Notes: generated from the letters alone by a model not told the origin. Shown: positions 14,601 through 22,537, numbered from the stretch's first letter. The stretch: 31,121 nucleotides of DNA from CAYINU01 sp964364855 (GCA_964364855.1 CAYINU010000010.1:1-31121); one strand, 5' to 3'. Numbers and translations: made by a program.

Positions 14601-15380
14601 TTATTCCTCCAAAAACAGTCTGATTGCAGCCGTGACGTCCAAAGGGTTTTCAGCGTTCATCCAGTGCCCCGCTCCGGAAATGGTTTCCACCTGCGCATCT
14701 GGAAACCACTGCCGGATGACTGGCAAAGCGCTAGCCGGTATATAGTCAGACTGCTCGCCTCTTAAAAAGAGAACGGGGCCGGCGAAGGGATGGTGCAGAT
14801 CAGGGGCTGCACAGAGTTGCGGATACTGCGCAACAAGGACATCCAGCGGTATGCGCCACCGAAATGCGTCACTTTCTCGAACCAGATTTTTCAGCAAAAA
14901 TGCGCGCAGCATCGGTTCGGACAGCTGTGTGGACAATTCCCGATCGATATCTCCGCGGGAAACTGTATGCAGGTCAACACCTTTTAATGCCTCAAAAATC
15001 TCGCCATGGCGGTCACCGTAGGCAATAGGCGCAATGTCCACCACCACAACCTTGTCCAATTGGTCCGGGATCATCTGCGTCAACTGCATGGCCGTTTTCC
15101 CCCCCATCGAATGTCCAATCACGCTGGCATGGTGGACACCGACGTGGTCCATCCAGTCACAAACTGCTTGCGCAAGATCGAAATAGCGCATTGTATCACG
15201 CCATGGAGACTGGCCATGGTTGGGTAAATCGGGCAACCACACATGCCAGCGGTCAGCCAGGGCCTTGGCGATGGACAGCCAATTCTCCCCCGAGCCCAAG
15301 AGAGCGTGCAAAATAATCAGGGGTGGCCCTTGGCCCATCTCACGGAAAAATAGCGATTGATGAGAGGTCTTGTTTGACAT
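14601..15380 (-). CDS. Alpha/beta hydrolase, YbfF/MenH-like esterase
   Basis: A 259-aa soluble alpha/beta hydrolase. Nucleophile elbow GHSMGGK puts catalytic Ser at 91; HALLGSGENW supplies the oxyanion-hole region; DLPNHGQSPW matches YbfF; GAGHWMNAENP near residue 240 supplies the catalytic His. YbfF is an acyl-CoA/short-ester esterase; MenH-like activity is an alternative given the adjacent MenI-type thioesterase. First gene of the four-gene cluster ending at 12387. A TACAAT hexamer (15389-15394) lies 8 nt upstream of the ATG, separated by AAAGAGTA. Confidence 0.88.
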   Translation of the reverse strand: MSNKTSHQSLFFREMGQGPPLIILHALLGSGENWLSIAKALADRWHVWLPDLPNHGQSPWRDTMRYFDLAQAVCDWMDHVGVHHASVIGHSMGGKTAMQLTQMIPDQLDKVVVVDIAPIAYGDRHGEIFEALKGVDLHTVSRGDIDRELSTQLSEPMLRAFLLKNLVRESDAFRWRIPLDVLVAQYPQLCAAPDLHHPFAGPVLFLRGEQSDYIPASALPVIRQWFPDAQVETISGAGHWMNAENPLDVTAAIRLFLEE

Positions 15381-15395
15381 TACTCTTTATTGTAA
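15381..15395. promoter_or_regulatory. 15-bp divergent intergenic region, overlapping promoters for hydrolase and queF
   Basis: Only 15 bp separate the two ATGs. Minus strand: TACAAT at 15389-15394. Plus strand: TTGATG (15357-15362) with an 18-bp spacer to TACTCT (15381-15386), 9 nt from the queF ATG. There is no room for a preQ1 riboswitch or ordinary leaders, so both mRNAs may be leaderless or the promoters lie inside the opposite gene. Confidence 0.4.
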
Positions 15396-16205
15396 ATGCG
15401 CCACGAATTTTTGGAAAATACTCCGTTAAGTAAAGTCAGCACCCATCCTGATCGATATGCCCCTTCGGTATTGGCCACCGTCAACCGCCGTTTGGGACGC
15501 GACGCCGTGGGGGTGATGTATCCCATGCCTTTTTCCGGCATCGATATTTGGCATGCCTACGAAGTATCTTGGCTGTCACCCTCCGGATGCCCGCAAATCG
15601 GTCTGTTGCAATGGGTTGTCCCGGCACATTCCGAGCATCTGGTCGAATCGAAATCTTTGAAACTCTACTTGAATTCATTTAATCAAACACCCTTTGCCTC
15701 CGCCGAAATGGTACGCAATACCATCATCCGAGACCTAAGCACCCTTTTGGGCATCCCTGTTTCTGGCCACTGGATTTCGACAGTATCCTTTGCACAGACC
15801 GAGCTTGCCCACTGCATTGACCAGGACTTGTCCGTTTCGCAGTATCAGCCAGACGCAAGCCTATTGACTCTTTCAGACGCCATGGCGCAAGAAACCCTGA
15901 CCACGACCTTATTCCGGTCCTTATGTCCCGTCACCGGCCAGCCGGATTGGGCCAGTATTTGGATTCGCTACAAGGGACCCAAGATCCGTCACGAAGGACT
16001 ACTTCGCTATCTCATTTCCTATCGTGAACACCGCGCCTTTCATGAGACCACCATCGAAAAGATTTTCTGTGATCTCAGCTCCCATTGCCATCCGATTCAA
16101 CTCTCTGTTTATGGACGTTTCACACGCCGCGGCGGCATTGATATCAACCCCTTTCGCAGCAATTTTGAGTCCGATGCACCGGCATTCTCCGATTTTCGAC
16201 AATAA
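15396..16205 (+). CDS. queF: NADPH-dependent 7-cyano-7-deazaguanine reductase (unimodular, long-form QueF)
   Basis: 269 aa, the length of the long YqcD-type QueF built of two T-fold halves. The NADPH motif ESKSLKLYLNSFNQT (84-98) is in the N-terminal half; the catalytic Cys177 (SLCPVTGQPDW) and Asp184 and the HE pair (His216-Glu217) are in the C-terminal half, ending with GGIDINPFRSN. It reduces preQ0 to preQ1 for queuosine in tRNA. No other queuosine gene is in the window. Followed 4 nt later by a tandem CDGSH protein in the same direction. Confidence 0.95.
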   Translation: MRHEFLENTPLSKVSTHPDRYAPSVLATVNRRLGRDAVGVMYPMPFSGIDIWHAYEVSWLSPSGCPQIGLLQWVVPAHSEHLVESKSLKLYLNSFNQTPFASAEMVRNTIIRDLSTLLGIPVSGHWISTVSFAQTELAHCIDQDLSVSQYQPDASLLTLSDAMAQETLTTTLFRSLCPVTGQPDWASIWIRYKGPKIRHEGLLRYLISYREHRAFHETTIEKIFCDLSSHCHPIQLSVYGRFTRRGGIDINPFRSNFESDAPAFSDFRQ

Positions 16206-16209
16206 AAAC

Positions 16210-16452
16210 ATGACATCCAAACCAATCCGTTCCGGCAATCAAGCCATCCAGGTTACCTTATATCCCGGCACCTATCTGTTTTGCACCTGTGGCAAGTCGA
16301 TCGATCAGCCCTGGTGCGATGGGGCCCATGCGGGTAGTGCGTTTCAACCCAAGCGCTTCAAGGTATCAGAACCCAAAGTGACCCATTTGTGCTTATGCAA
16401 GCAAACGCGTAGTGCGCCGTTTTGTGACGGCGCTCACAAAGACCGGTCCTGA
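16210..16452 (+). CDS. Small tandem CDGSH iron-sulfur protein (mitoNEET-type clusters)
   Basis: An 80-aa protein with two complete 2Fe-2S ligand sets (Cys-x-Cys...Cys...His): Cys25/Cys27/Cys36/His40 (CTCGKSIDQPWCDGAH) and Cys61/Cys63/Cys72/His76 (CLCKQTRSAPFCDGAH). This is the bacterial two-CDGSH form. No membrane segment. The role of such proteins (electron transfer, cluster handling, redox sensing) is not fixed by sequence. It begins 4 nt after queF, so the two are probably co-transcribed. The last 19 bp overlap the end of the convergent gene at 16434. Confidence 0.9.
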   Translation: MTSKPIRSGNQAIQVTLYPGTYLFCTCGKSIDQPWCDGAHAGSAFQPKRFKVSEPKVTHLCLCKQTRSAPFCDGAHKDRS

Positions 16453-17561
16453 ATCAAACCATTTTTTTCGGGGTCAAATTCAATTACCGTTGGCCGTACC
16501 CGAAACGTTTGATGGGCGTTGTCAGCACACAGCTCGCCCTGGCGAAAAGGGTTTAGGTCCACTGAGAATCGTAACACCTGGCGCTGGATCATCAGCTGTG
16601 TCATAGGCGACTGATCAAAACTGCTGGCAAAGATACGAAAATCACTTTCTTTCACAATGTTGGCCAGCCACTGGCCTACCGATTTGAGTACTGGGGCCCC
16701 CAGGCAAAACACCCCCGACAAATCGTCGTGATTTTCGTAATACTGCCGCACCAAAGTCAGTGCCTCATCTGGTTCAGCAGGTAGGGTTAGCAGGTCCACC
16801 CTACCGCCTTCCGACAACACATCACAAATCCCCCGGTATCGTAGGGCGTGGTTCATGTGGTCCGGCCCGCAGTCCAGTACCAGGGTCCGCGACGGTACAT
16901 ACCCCATGCTCTTGGACTTGGCGGCCGCAAGCTGACCGGCCAAATAATGGTCTACCGATACAAAGGGCAATTTGAAATCGGCTAGCGGGTCCGCCTCATG
17001 GTGCGGCGGTGAATTGAGCAGGAGAATGGGCACATATTCGGCTCGGGCCCGTTCAAGTTGTTTTAAAAACGGCTCAACTTGCGGCAATGACAGGGCCACC
17101 CCTGAGGGTGATTCATCCAGCATTTCCTTTAGCAATTGGACTTGCTGGCGAACGTCCCCGACCAGCACCGGATATTTTACGGTCAGGTGCATTAACCGGC
17201 GTTCCCGCCGGGCGCGTTTGACGCCTTCGAAAAATTCTTGCCAGTAGTACGTCACGGGGCCTTGGGGCGTCAAAATAAAAAAGGGTGCGGTGGGTACCGT
17301 ATGATGTATCTCCGGCGGGGGTTTTTGGGGGTTGATGGCGTCAATGACCGGTGGTCGATAGATCGCTGCCAGATCCGGTAAAGTTTCCCGTGCCTCAACA
17401 TGATGTACCGCATCCACGTGACGAGAGGCAGCGATGGACTCGTCTATATCACGTGCTTTTTGCGGCTCTTTTGCAGTGTTGCTGGTCTCCGCAGGTCGAT
17501 GGGGCTCTGTTGATCGGAAAAGCGGTCGCGATGATAAAGGAACACCGGAGGCAATTGACAT
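16434..17561 (-). CDS. Cytosolic periplasmic-binding-protein-like (PBP type 1) protein with disordered N-terminus
   Basis: A 375-aa protein whose residues from about 90 on follow the sugar-binding PBP1 pattern (RbsB/LacI core): YYWQEFFEGVKRARRE, LLNSPPH, VSVDHYLAGQLAAAKS, RYRGICDVLSEGG, DDLSGVFCLGAPVLKSVGQWL, IFASSFDQSPMTQ, and DLNPFRQGELCADNA. It lacks both a signal peptide and a helix-turn-helix; instead residues 1-90 are Pro/Ser/Glu-rich and probably disordered. It is therefore neither a standard transporter receptor nor a LacI repressor. Own promoter at 17592-17620; no ribosome-binding site before the ATG. Downstream of the patatin gene by 44 nt. Ligand and role unknown. Confidence 0.72.
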   Translation of the reverse strand: MSIASGVPLSSRPLFRSTEPHRPAETSNTAKEPQKARDIDESIAASRHVDAVHHVEARETLPDLAAIYRPPVIDAINPQKPPPEIHHTVPTAPFFILTPQGPVTYYWQEFFEGVKRARRERRLMHLTVKYPVLVGDVRQQVQLLKEMLDESPSGVALSLPQVEPFLKQLERARAEYVPILLLNSPPHHEADPLADFKLPFVSVDHYLAGQLAAAKSKSMGYVPSRTLVLDCGPDHMNHALRYRGICDVLSEGGRVDLLTLPAEPDEALTLVRQYYENHDDLSGVFCLGAPVLKSVGQWLANIVKESDFRIFASSFDQSPMTQLMIQRQVLRFSVDLNPFRQGELCADNAHQTFRVRPTVIEFDPEKNGLIQDRSL

Positions 17562-17591
17562 ATTAATGATTTTCGGGATGGTTATCGGAAA

Positions 17592-17620
17592 ATTCTATCG
17601 TGCAGCTAGGAAGTTAGCAA
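17592..17620 (-). promoter_or_regulatory. Promoter of the PBP-like gene, inside the patatin 3' end
   Basis: TTGCTA (17615-17620), 17-bp spacer, TAGAAT (17592-17597) on the minus strand; expected start about 24 nt before the ATG. The -35 overlaps the last patatin codons. Confidence 0.5.
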
Positions 17621-18736
17621 TTCCCGAATGGCTTCTGCCTGCCCCATGCCGTCCTGGTACCCCAGCTCCATCAGTCGCCGAGTGTACGACGGCTCAAACA
17701 GCAAGTAGCTGACCAAATCGGCGGCTTCTGCCGGAGACCCGAGTCCCCGTATCAGATGCCGAATGACAAACGGCATGTGTTTGGCTTCTTCTTCCGCGAT
17801 CTTGCCGATGTCCTCCGACGGCCGCAGCAGGCTTACATGAATGGGTTGCAGCCCTAGCTGGTTTTCGTTGGGGACGGCTTCGAGCAAGCGGTTCACCCGT
17901 TGCAGCCTTTCCATATCCAGATCCACCGCATCCAAAAATACAGAGTTTAAAATCACGCTCACTACCCGAGCCAGGCTGGGGGTTTGGAAGGTATGTGGCG
18001 CCTCGCTCCATTCATGGCGGCGCACCCCGATGACCAACAGCTTGCGCGCGCCCAGCTTGATAGCAGGACTCATGGGCGCGTAATTTCTCAGGCTGCCATC
18101 CCCAAAATAATTATCGCCGAGCTTAACCGGCGGAAAGAGAATGGGAATGGCTGTCGAGGCCATCACATGCGGGGCCGAAATCGTGGTTTTCAATGCCATT
18201 CGGCGCGCCCGTTGCCAGGGTTCGATGGTTTGGTTGGTCTGGTAAAAGGTCTGCGTGGTGCCCTGGACATAATTGACTGCCGTGATCGCCAGAGATTCAA
18301 AAAAGCCCGCATCGATATTGGCTTGGATGTCTGGAAAATGAACCCCATGTTCGACCAGGTGCCACAGTGGGGAGGTATCCAGTAGCGCTCGAACTTTTTT
18401 GGGTCCCAAAAAACTACCGGTGCTGAGTTCGATCATCCATCGCGTGGCAATGCGTAATAGCGAGGCCGGATCGATTTTAAAAACCTGCTGGGTCTGTACA
18501 TGGGACCATAGGTCAATCAGATTCATCACAGCCTCTTGAAACGACTGGGCATGCGCGGCTAGAAAAACCGCGTTTAATGCACCTGCGCTGGTCCCGCATA
18601 GCACCGGAAACGGGCGTTCCATATTGAGCTGCTCGGCAATTTCGGAGATGGCACGCAAGGCCCCTGCTTGGTAAGCACCCCGCGCCCCACCACCTGTTAG
18701 TACCAAGCCCGTTTTTCCGTGTGGAATGTGATCCAT
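17606..18736 (-). CDS. Patatin-like phospholipase
   Basis: A 376-aa lipid acyl hydrolase. Oxyanion hole GGGARG (15-20), nucleophile Ser50 in GTSAG (48-52), and catalytic Asp213 in DGS (213-215) form the complete Ser/Asp dyad. No signal peptide, so a cytosolic or inner-membrane-associated enzyme (RssA/YjjU-like) that hydrolyses phospholipid or neutral-lipid acyl esters. The C-terminal 130 residues continue beyond the patatin core as helical sequence. Promoter candidate TAGAAT (18743-18748, preceded by extended TGC) ends 6 nt before the ATG, with no ribosome-binding site. Divergent from tRNA-Pro; upstream of the PBP-like gene. Confidence 0.93.
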   Translation of the reverse strand: MDHIPHGKTGLVLTGGGARGAYQAGALRAISEIAEQLNMERPFPVLCGTSAGALNAVFLAAHAQSFQEAVMNLIDLWSHVQTQQVFKIDPASLLRIATRWMIELSTGSFLGPKKVRALLDTSPLWHLVEHGVHFPDIQANIDAGFFESLAITAVNYVQGTTQTFYQTNQTIEPWQRARRMALKTTISAPHVMASTAIPILFPPVKLGDNYFGDGSLRNYAPMSPAIKLGARKLLVIGVRRHEWSEAPHTFQTPSLARVVSVILNSVFLDAVDLDMERLQRVNRLLEAVPNENQLGLQPIHVSLLRPSEDIGKIAEEEAKHMPFVIRHLIRGLGSPAEAADLVSYLLFEPSYTRRLMELGYQDGMGQAEAIRELLTS

Positions 18737-18742
18737 AAAAGC

Positions 18743-18774
18743 ATTCTAGCAAAGAATCGGTATTCTGATACAAT
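18743..18774. promoter_or_regulatory. Divergent -10 elements for patatin (minus) and tRNA-Pro (plus)
   Basis: Minus strand TAGAAT at 18743-18748, plus strand extended -10 TGATACAAT ending at 18774, 10 nt upstream of the tRNA. Both -35 regions are weak, consistent with extended -10 promoters. Confidence 0.45.
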
Positions 18775-18784
18775 GACCGGCAGT

Positions 18785-18861
18785 CGGGGCGTAGCGCAGC
18801 CCGGTAGCGCACCAGTTTCGGGTACTGGGGGTCGCTGGTTCGAATCCAGTCGCCCCGACCA
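18785..18861 (+). tRNA. tRNA-Pro (CGG)
   Basis: 77 nt: acceptor CGGGGCG/CGCCCCG, anticodon stem CCAGT/ACTGG with loop TTCGGGT, anticodon CGG at 18819-18821, T-loop TTCGAAT, discriminator A and encoded CCA (18859-18861). Confidence 0.97.
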
Positions 18862-18934
18862 TGATCTAGGCCGATACGACATTTTTTGCGCCAGTCACCT
18901 ATCAAATATTTGCTCCTTTTTGCGAGAAATGACA

Positions 18935-20329
18935 ATGTTAGATCAACTCCAAGTCCGGTCTCCATTTGATGGCGAAGTCCTGGCCGATCTGGCCTACCAC
19001 ACCCCGGAACAAGTCGAGGACGCCATTGCCATGGCTTTCCGGTTGGCAACACAGCGCAGCCAATGGTTACCCAAACCCGATCGTTTGCGGATACTAAAGA
19101 CATTACAATCGCTTCTACATGACCAATCAGAGTCTCTGGCCCAGTTGATTGCACAGGAAGGCGGAAAGCCGATTCGGGATGCCCGGGTCGAAGCCATGCG
19201 GGCCGCGGACACCGTGGGAGAGGCCGCACGATATCTCGCTAGTTATGACGGGCAAAAAATCCCCATGGGACTCAACGCCGCGTCCGCCCATCGCACCTCC
19301 TGGACAACACCAGAACCCGCTGGTGTGGTATTGGGCATCGGCGCGTTTAACCATCCATTGAATCTGATTGCCCACCTGGTCGCACCGGCGATTGCCGCAG
19401 GTTGTCCCATCCTCATCAAGCCCGCCCTCAAGACACCATTATCCTGTCTAAAATTCGTCGAATTGGCCTACCAAGCCGGTCTCCCGCCCCGGTGGTGTCA
19501 GCCATTGATCGTACCTGACACGATCACCGCCGAAATGGCGGCTGACAACCGGCTGGCCGTCGTGGGATTTATCGGCTCAGCTGAGGTGGGTTGGAAGCTG
19601 CGGTCCCGGCTCGCACCGGGCGTGCGTTGCTTGCTCGAACATGGAGGAGCCGCCCCCGTGATTGTGTGTTCCGATACAGACTTGGATTCGGCCATTCCGT
19701 CCTTAGTAAAAGGAGGGTATTACCATGCCGGTCAGGTCTGCGTTTCGGTGCAACGGGTGTATGTCCACGATTCGATATTGGACACGTTTTGCAATCGGTT
19801 TACCGCTGCGGTAAAAGCCTTGCATGTCGGAGATCCCATGCTAGAAACGACCGACATCGGTCCGATCATTCGGCCCCAACCTCTGCAGCGTATCACCGAG
19901 TGGATAGCCGAGGCGCAAAAAACAGGGGCAAAACTGCTATGTGGCGGCCATGTTACACAGAAAACCTGTTATGAGCCCACCGTGCTCCTAAACCCCTCCC
20001 CCCAAGCCAAAGTCTCCACCGACGAAGTCTTCGGACCGCTGGTGTGTGTGTATGGCTACAGCCAACTGGAGCAGGCCGTTGCCAGGGCCAATAGTCTGCC
20101 CTTTGTGTTTCAAGCTGCGGTGTTTACCCAAAACCTGGATACGGCAGTCCGGGTCAGTCACCAGTTGAATGCCACTGCGGTAATGATCAATGACCACACC
20201 GCGTTTCGCGTGGATTGGATGCCGTTTGGCGGCGCAAAACAGTCCGGTCTGGGAACCGGCGGCGTGGCCTATTTTGCACACGAGATGTCCACGGAAAAAT
20301 TGGTGGTTCTACATACCCCCGCAAATTGA
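18935..20329 (+). CDS. NAD(P)-dependent aldehyde dehydrogenase
   Basis: A 464-aa ALDH superfamily enzyme. Catalytic Cys269 (GQVCVSVQR), general base Glu235 (LEHGGAAP), and Asn139 (FNHPLN) are all present; KPALKTP binds the cofactor. Substrate cannot be assigned; the short form and the FNHPLN motif resemble lactaldehyde/semialdehyde dehydrogenases. Start chosen at 18935 (MLDQLQ), with GAGA about 8 nt upstream; ATG at 18929 is also possible. The frame is open back through tRNA-Pro, but that part is translated tRNA and not protein. Unusual for the family is His236-Gly instead of Leu-Gly next to the catalytic Glu. Confidence 0.93.
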   Translation: MLDQLQVRSPFDGEVLADLAYHTPEQVEDAIAMAFRLATQRSQWLPKPDRLRILKTLQSLLHDQSESLAQLIAQEGGKPIRDARVEAMRAADTVGEAARYLASYDGQKIPMGLNAASAHRTSWTTPEPAGVVLGIGAFNHPLNLIAHLVAPAIAAGCPILIKPALKTPLSCLKFVELAYQAGLPPRWCQPLIVPDTITAEMAADNRLAVVGFIGSAEVGWKLRSRLAPGVRCLLEHGGAAPVIVCSDTDLDSAIPSLVKGGYYHAGQVCVSVQRVYVHDSILDTFCNRFTAAVKALHVGDPMLETTDIGPIIRPQPLQRITEWIAEAQKTGAKLLCGGHVTQKTCYEPTVLLNPSPQAKVSTDEVFGPLVCVYGYSQLEQAVARANSLPFVFQAAVFTQNLDTAVRVSHQLNATAVMINDHTAFRVDWMPFGGAKQSGLGTGGVAYFAHEMSTEKLVVLHTPAN

Positions 20330-20354
20330 CAAAACGGTTTCCCGCAAGTAGTGT
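20326..20354 (+). promoter_or_regulatory. Promoter of the outer-membrane protein gene
   Basis: Consensus TTGACA (20326-20331) overlapping the ALDH stop codon, 17-bp spacer, TAGTGT (20349-20354), 35 nt before the ATG. Confidence 0.65.
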
Positions 20355-20388
20355 CTATTCAAAAGTCTCACGTAAAGGATGGGTTTCG

Positions 20389-21747
20389 ATGCGAAAATTT
20401 TCTGTTTCGATTGCGCTTGTTGTAATTACTGCGACGGTTTCGCCTTTATTTGCAGATACGGTTTATGTGACGGAAAAAGGCGGCTATGACACCACCACAC
20501 ACGTGGTCGGCACACAAGAGCTTTTTGTACTGACTCGTATTCAGGCAGACGACCTAGTAGGATGGGTGCGCTTGGCTAACACCGCGCAGGCATTTGAACA
20601 ACTTTCACAATGGATCCAGCAGGGAAAAGTCAGTCAGCGTGCTGAGGTATTGGCCTCGGTCGTCAGTGTGGGAAATACGACTTTTTCATATGGAAAAGCG
20701 ATCGAAATTGATGATTTGGTGACCGCATTCGCGGCCCAGTACACTCCTCAAACCGCTTTTGGTCAGCTGATTCAGGCTGGTGTTTTGTCCAACCAGGGGT
20801 ACTTGCAAGGTGTAACCCAAAACGTCACCGTACCGTTTGCCGAGATGGATTTTTCGTTTTTGGGGCCGTTGTTGGAAACGCTGACTTTCGGGATCACCGA
20901 TCCCGCAGCCCAGACCGAACTTCGTCGGGAGCTGTTTAGCCTGCTACTCGCCAAAAACCGTGTGCTACAGGTGACCCAAGAGCAAACGACACGCTACCAA
21001 TCTCGCAACGACAATATTTTTAATGCCTTTGTGGAAAGCGTGGTTGGCAATACCGTTAGCGCGGTGCTCAGCCCGGATCGCATCCAGGTTGTCAAACAAC
21101 AGGTGGGCTGGTCACCCAGTGTCTATATGCCCAGCTATTACCCTGAGATTACAGTGGGTTTCAATCCTTTTCCTTATTTCGGCGGCCGTCGCGGAATTAT
21201 CGGTGTAAACGGCCCTCGAATGGTAAGCGATGCCAGCGTCCAAGCTGGGCTGTATAATACAGCTCCCGTGCCATTGGGCATCAAATATGAGCAGCGCAGC
21301 ATTTTGTCCCCTTACCCTTACCGCGAAGGCGCACAATTCGGCCTGTGGCAAATCCGCTACGATCAAACATCGGGGTCGGGGATTTCCAGCACACAATATG
21401 GATCCATCGGCGTCGGTGTCGGTAACGTTGCTCGCCACCTGTCTTGGGAAAGCCATTTTGGTCTGACTTACCGACAAGCCAGTTCAGTGGGCAGCATCGG
21501 ACTTAACTGGGGGATTCATGCGCAGTTCTTTCCTTTCTTCCCCTTCAATATCTATGCTGGCTACGACAGCCGTTTCCAAAATGACTTTTCTAGCGGAACA
21601 GTGAATTGGATCGTACAAGACGTCCAGTACGGACTGGGATTCAATGTGGGTCCCGCCGAAGTTAGAATCGGCCAGCAATTCTTTAGCTATGACAGCACAA
21701 GGTCTTCTGTTTCCGGTCTTGTTGCGACAGCCAAGTACTATCTCTAG
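20389..21747 (+). CDS. Exported protein with predicted C-terminal outer-membrane beta-barrel, family unknown
   Basis: 452 aa. A clear signal peptide (MRKF, hydrophobic core, cleavage after LFA near residue 22) exports it. The N-terminal part (about 23-270) is soluble and helical-looking. From about 300 the sequence alternates aromatic and polar residues (YGSIGVGVGNVARHLSWESHFGLTYR, then FPFNIYAGYDSRF) and it ends AKYYL, as do outer-membrane barrels. I do not recognise the family. Start at 20389 is set by the signal peptide and AAAGGA 9 nt upstream. Own promoter (20326-20354) and terminator (21775-21805), so monocistronic. This gene is the main evidence for an outer membrane in this organism. 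Confidence 0.8.
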   Translation: MRKFSVSIALVVITATVSPLFADTVYVTEKGGYDTTTHVVGTQELFVLTRIQADDLVGWVRLANTAQAFEQLSQWIQQGKVSQRAEVLASVVSVGNTTFSYGKAIEIDDLVTAFAAQYTPQTAFGQLIQAGVLSNQGYLQGVTQNVTVPFAEMDFSFLGPLLETLTFGITDPAAQTELRRELFSLLLAKNRVLQVTQEQTTRYQSRNDNIFNAFVESVVGNTVSAVLSPDRIQVVKQQVGWSPSVYMPSYYPEITVGFNPFPYFGGRRGIIGVNGPRMVSDASVQAGLYNTAPVPLGIKYEQRSILSPYPYREGAQFGLWQIRYDQTSGSGISSTQYGSIGVGVGNVARHLSWESHFGLTYRQASSVGSIGLNWGIHAQFFPFFPFNIYAGYDSRFQNDFSSGTVNWIVQDVQYGLGFNVGPAEVRIGQQFFSYDSTRSSVSGLVATAKYYL

Positions 21748-21774
21748 CCTGTCTCTGATTTTTGCCCCCCATCA

Positions 21775-21805
21775 CAACCCGCCGCCTCACGTGGCGGGTT
21801 GTTTT
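21775..21805 (+). terminator. Intrinsic terminator after the outer-membrane protein gene
   Basis: CAACCCGCC pairs with GGCGGGTTG (21775-21783 with 21793-21801), followed by TTTTATATA. Stem 9 bp, GC-rich, 27 nt after the stop. Confidence 0.85.
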
Positions 21806-21845
21806 ATATATGGGGTTTTCGTGTTTAAATTAAAGATAAGAACCC

Positions 21846-22397
21846 ATGGATCAAAAGCGTAATTTAGCGATTATGGTGTGGAATTTTATCGGCTATCAGT
21901 TGGTCTGGGCTGCTGTTATTTACGGTGCCCACATGCATGAATGGCCATTTGGAATTTCGGCGGGCATTATATTTGTCGCCATTCATTTTTTGCTCTCGAC
22001 ACAGCGCCTCAAAGACCTCTTGGTGATGGTCTCTGTCATGATGATCGGTCTGATCCTTGACAAGATCGGCATTTTTTTCCACCTATACTATTTTATCGAT
22101 AAAGATGAAATCCGTTACTTCCCCTTGTGGCTGCCCATATTGTGGGGATCATTCGCGTTGACACTGGAATATTCTCTGGCCTGGCTACAAAATCGGCTGG
22201 TTTTAGCTGGCCTATTGGGTGCCATTTTTGGTCCGCTGGCTTATCTGGGACCGGCAAAAATGCGCTTGGCCATCATGCCCCACGCGGCAGTGACTATGGC
22301 GATACTGGCTGTGATGTGGTTTTTCCTCATGCCGGCACTGATGGCACTCATTCGCAACATCCCCAGCCAATTTTCTCCTTCCAAAGCGCAACTTTAG
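21846..22397 (+). CDS. DUF2878-like integral membrane protein
   Basis: A 183-aa protein with about five or six hydrophobic helices (around 8-27, 34-48, 56-78, 90-112, 119-134, 143-168) and a short polar C-terminus. Features such as NFIGYQLVW at the start, PLWLPILWGSFALTLEYSL and GPLAYLGPAKM match what I know of the DUF2878 family of inner-membrane proteins of unknown function. Weak ribosome-binding site (AAAGATAAG). Expressed separately from the preceding gene because a terminator lies between them. Confidence 0.75.
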   Translation: MDQKRNLAIMVWNFIGYQLVWAAVIYGAHMHEWPFGISAGIIFVAIHFLLSTQRLKDLLVMVSVMMIGLILDKIGIFFHLYYFIDKDEIRYFPLWLPILWGSFALTLEYSLAWLQNRLVLAGLLGAIFGPLAYLGPAKMRLAIMPHAAVTMAILAVMWFFLMPALMALIRNIPSQFSPSKAQL

Positions 22398-22524
22398 TCA
22401 TTTTTACTCGTCATTTTTAAAAAAAAACGATTTTACGAAACCAAACACTTAAAATTGCCGTATTTTTTTATAAATTGCCTTGACAATGTACAAAGCCATC
22501 CACACCATGGAGGATACTATTTTT

Positions 22525-22537
22525 TTCACCAGGTGAA
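22525..22537 (+). promoter_or_regulatory. Perfect 13-bp dyad overlapping the glnN ribosome-binding site
   Basis: TTCACC-A-GGTGAA, whose right half runs into AAGGAG (22536-22541), the glnN Shine-Dalgarno. It could be an operator or a translation-blocking hairpin. The rest of the 150-bp AT-rich leader (22398-22548) has TTGACA at 22480-22485 without a well-spaced -10. Confidence 0.4.

Noticed and set aside
18719..18934. Apparent N-terminal extension of the aldehyde dehydrogenase
   Set aside because: It is translation of tRNA-Pro (the familiar VAQPGSAPVSGTGGRWFESS pattern), not protein; start moved to 18935.
18513..19229. Long minus-strand reading frame of 238 codons
   Set aside because: Antisense to the patatin start, tRNA-Pro and ALDH; includes the antisense-tRNA peptide (WIRTSDPQYPKLVRYRAALRPD) and no family features.
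22463..22476. NtcA-like site (GTA-N8-TA) in the glnN leader
   Set aside because: Only GTA and TAA with eight T-rich bases between; does not meet GTA-N8-TAC and is expected by chance in an AT-rich leader.
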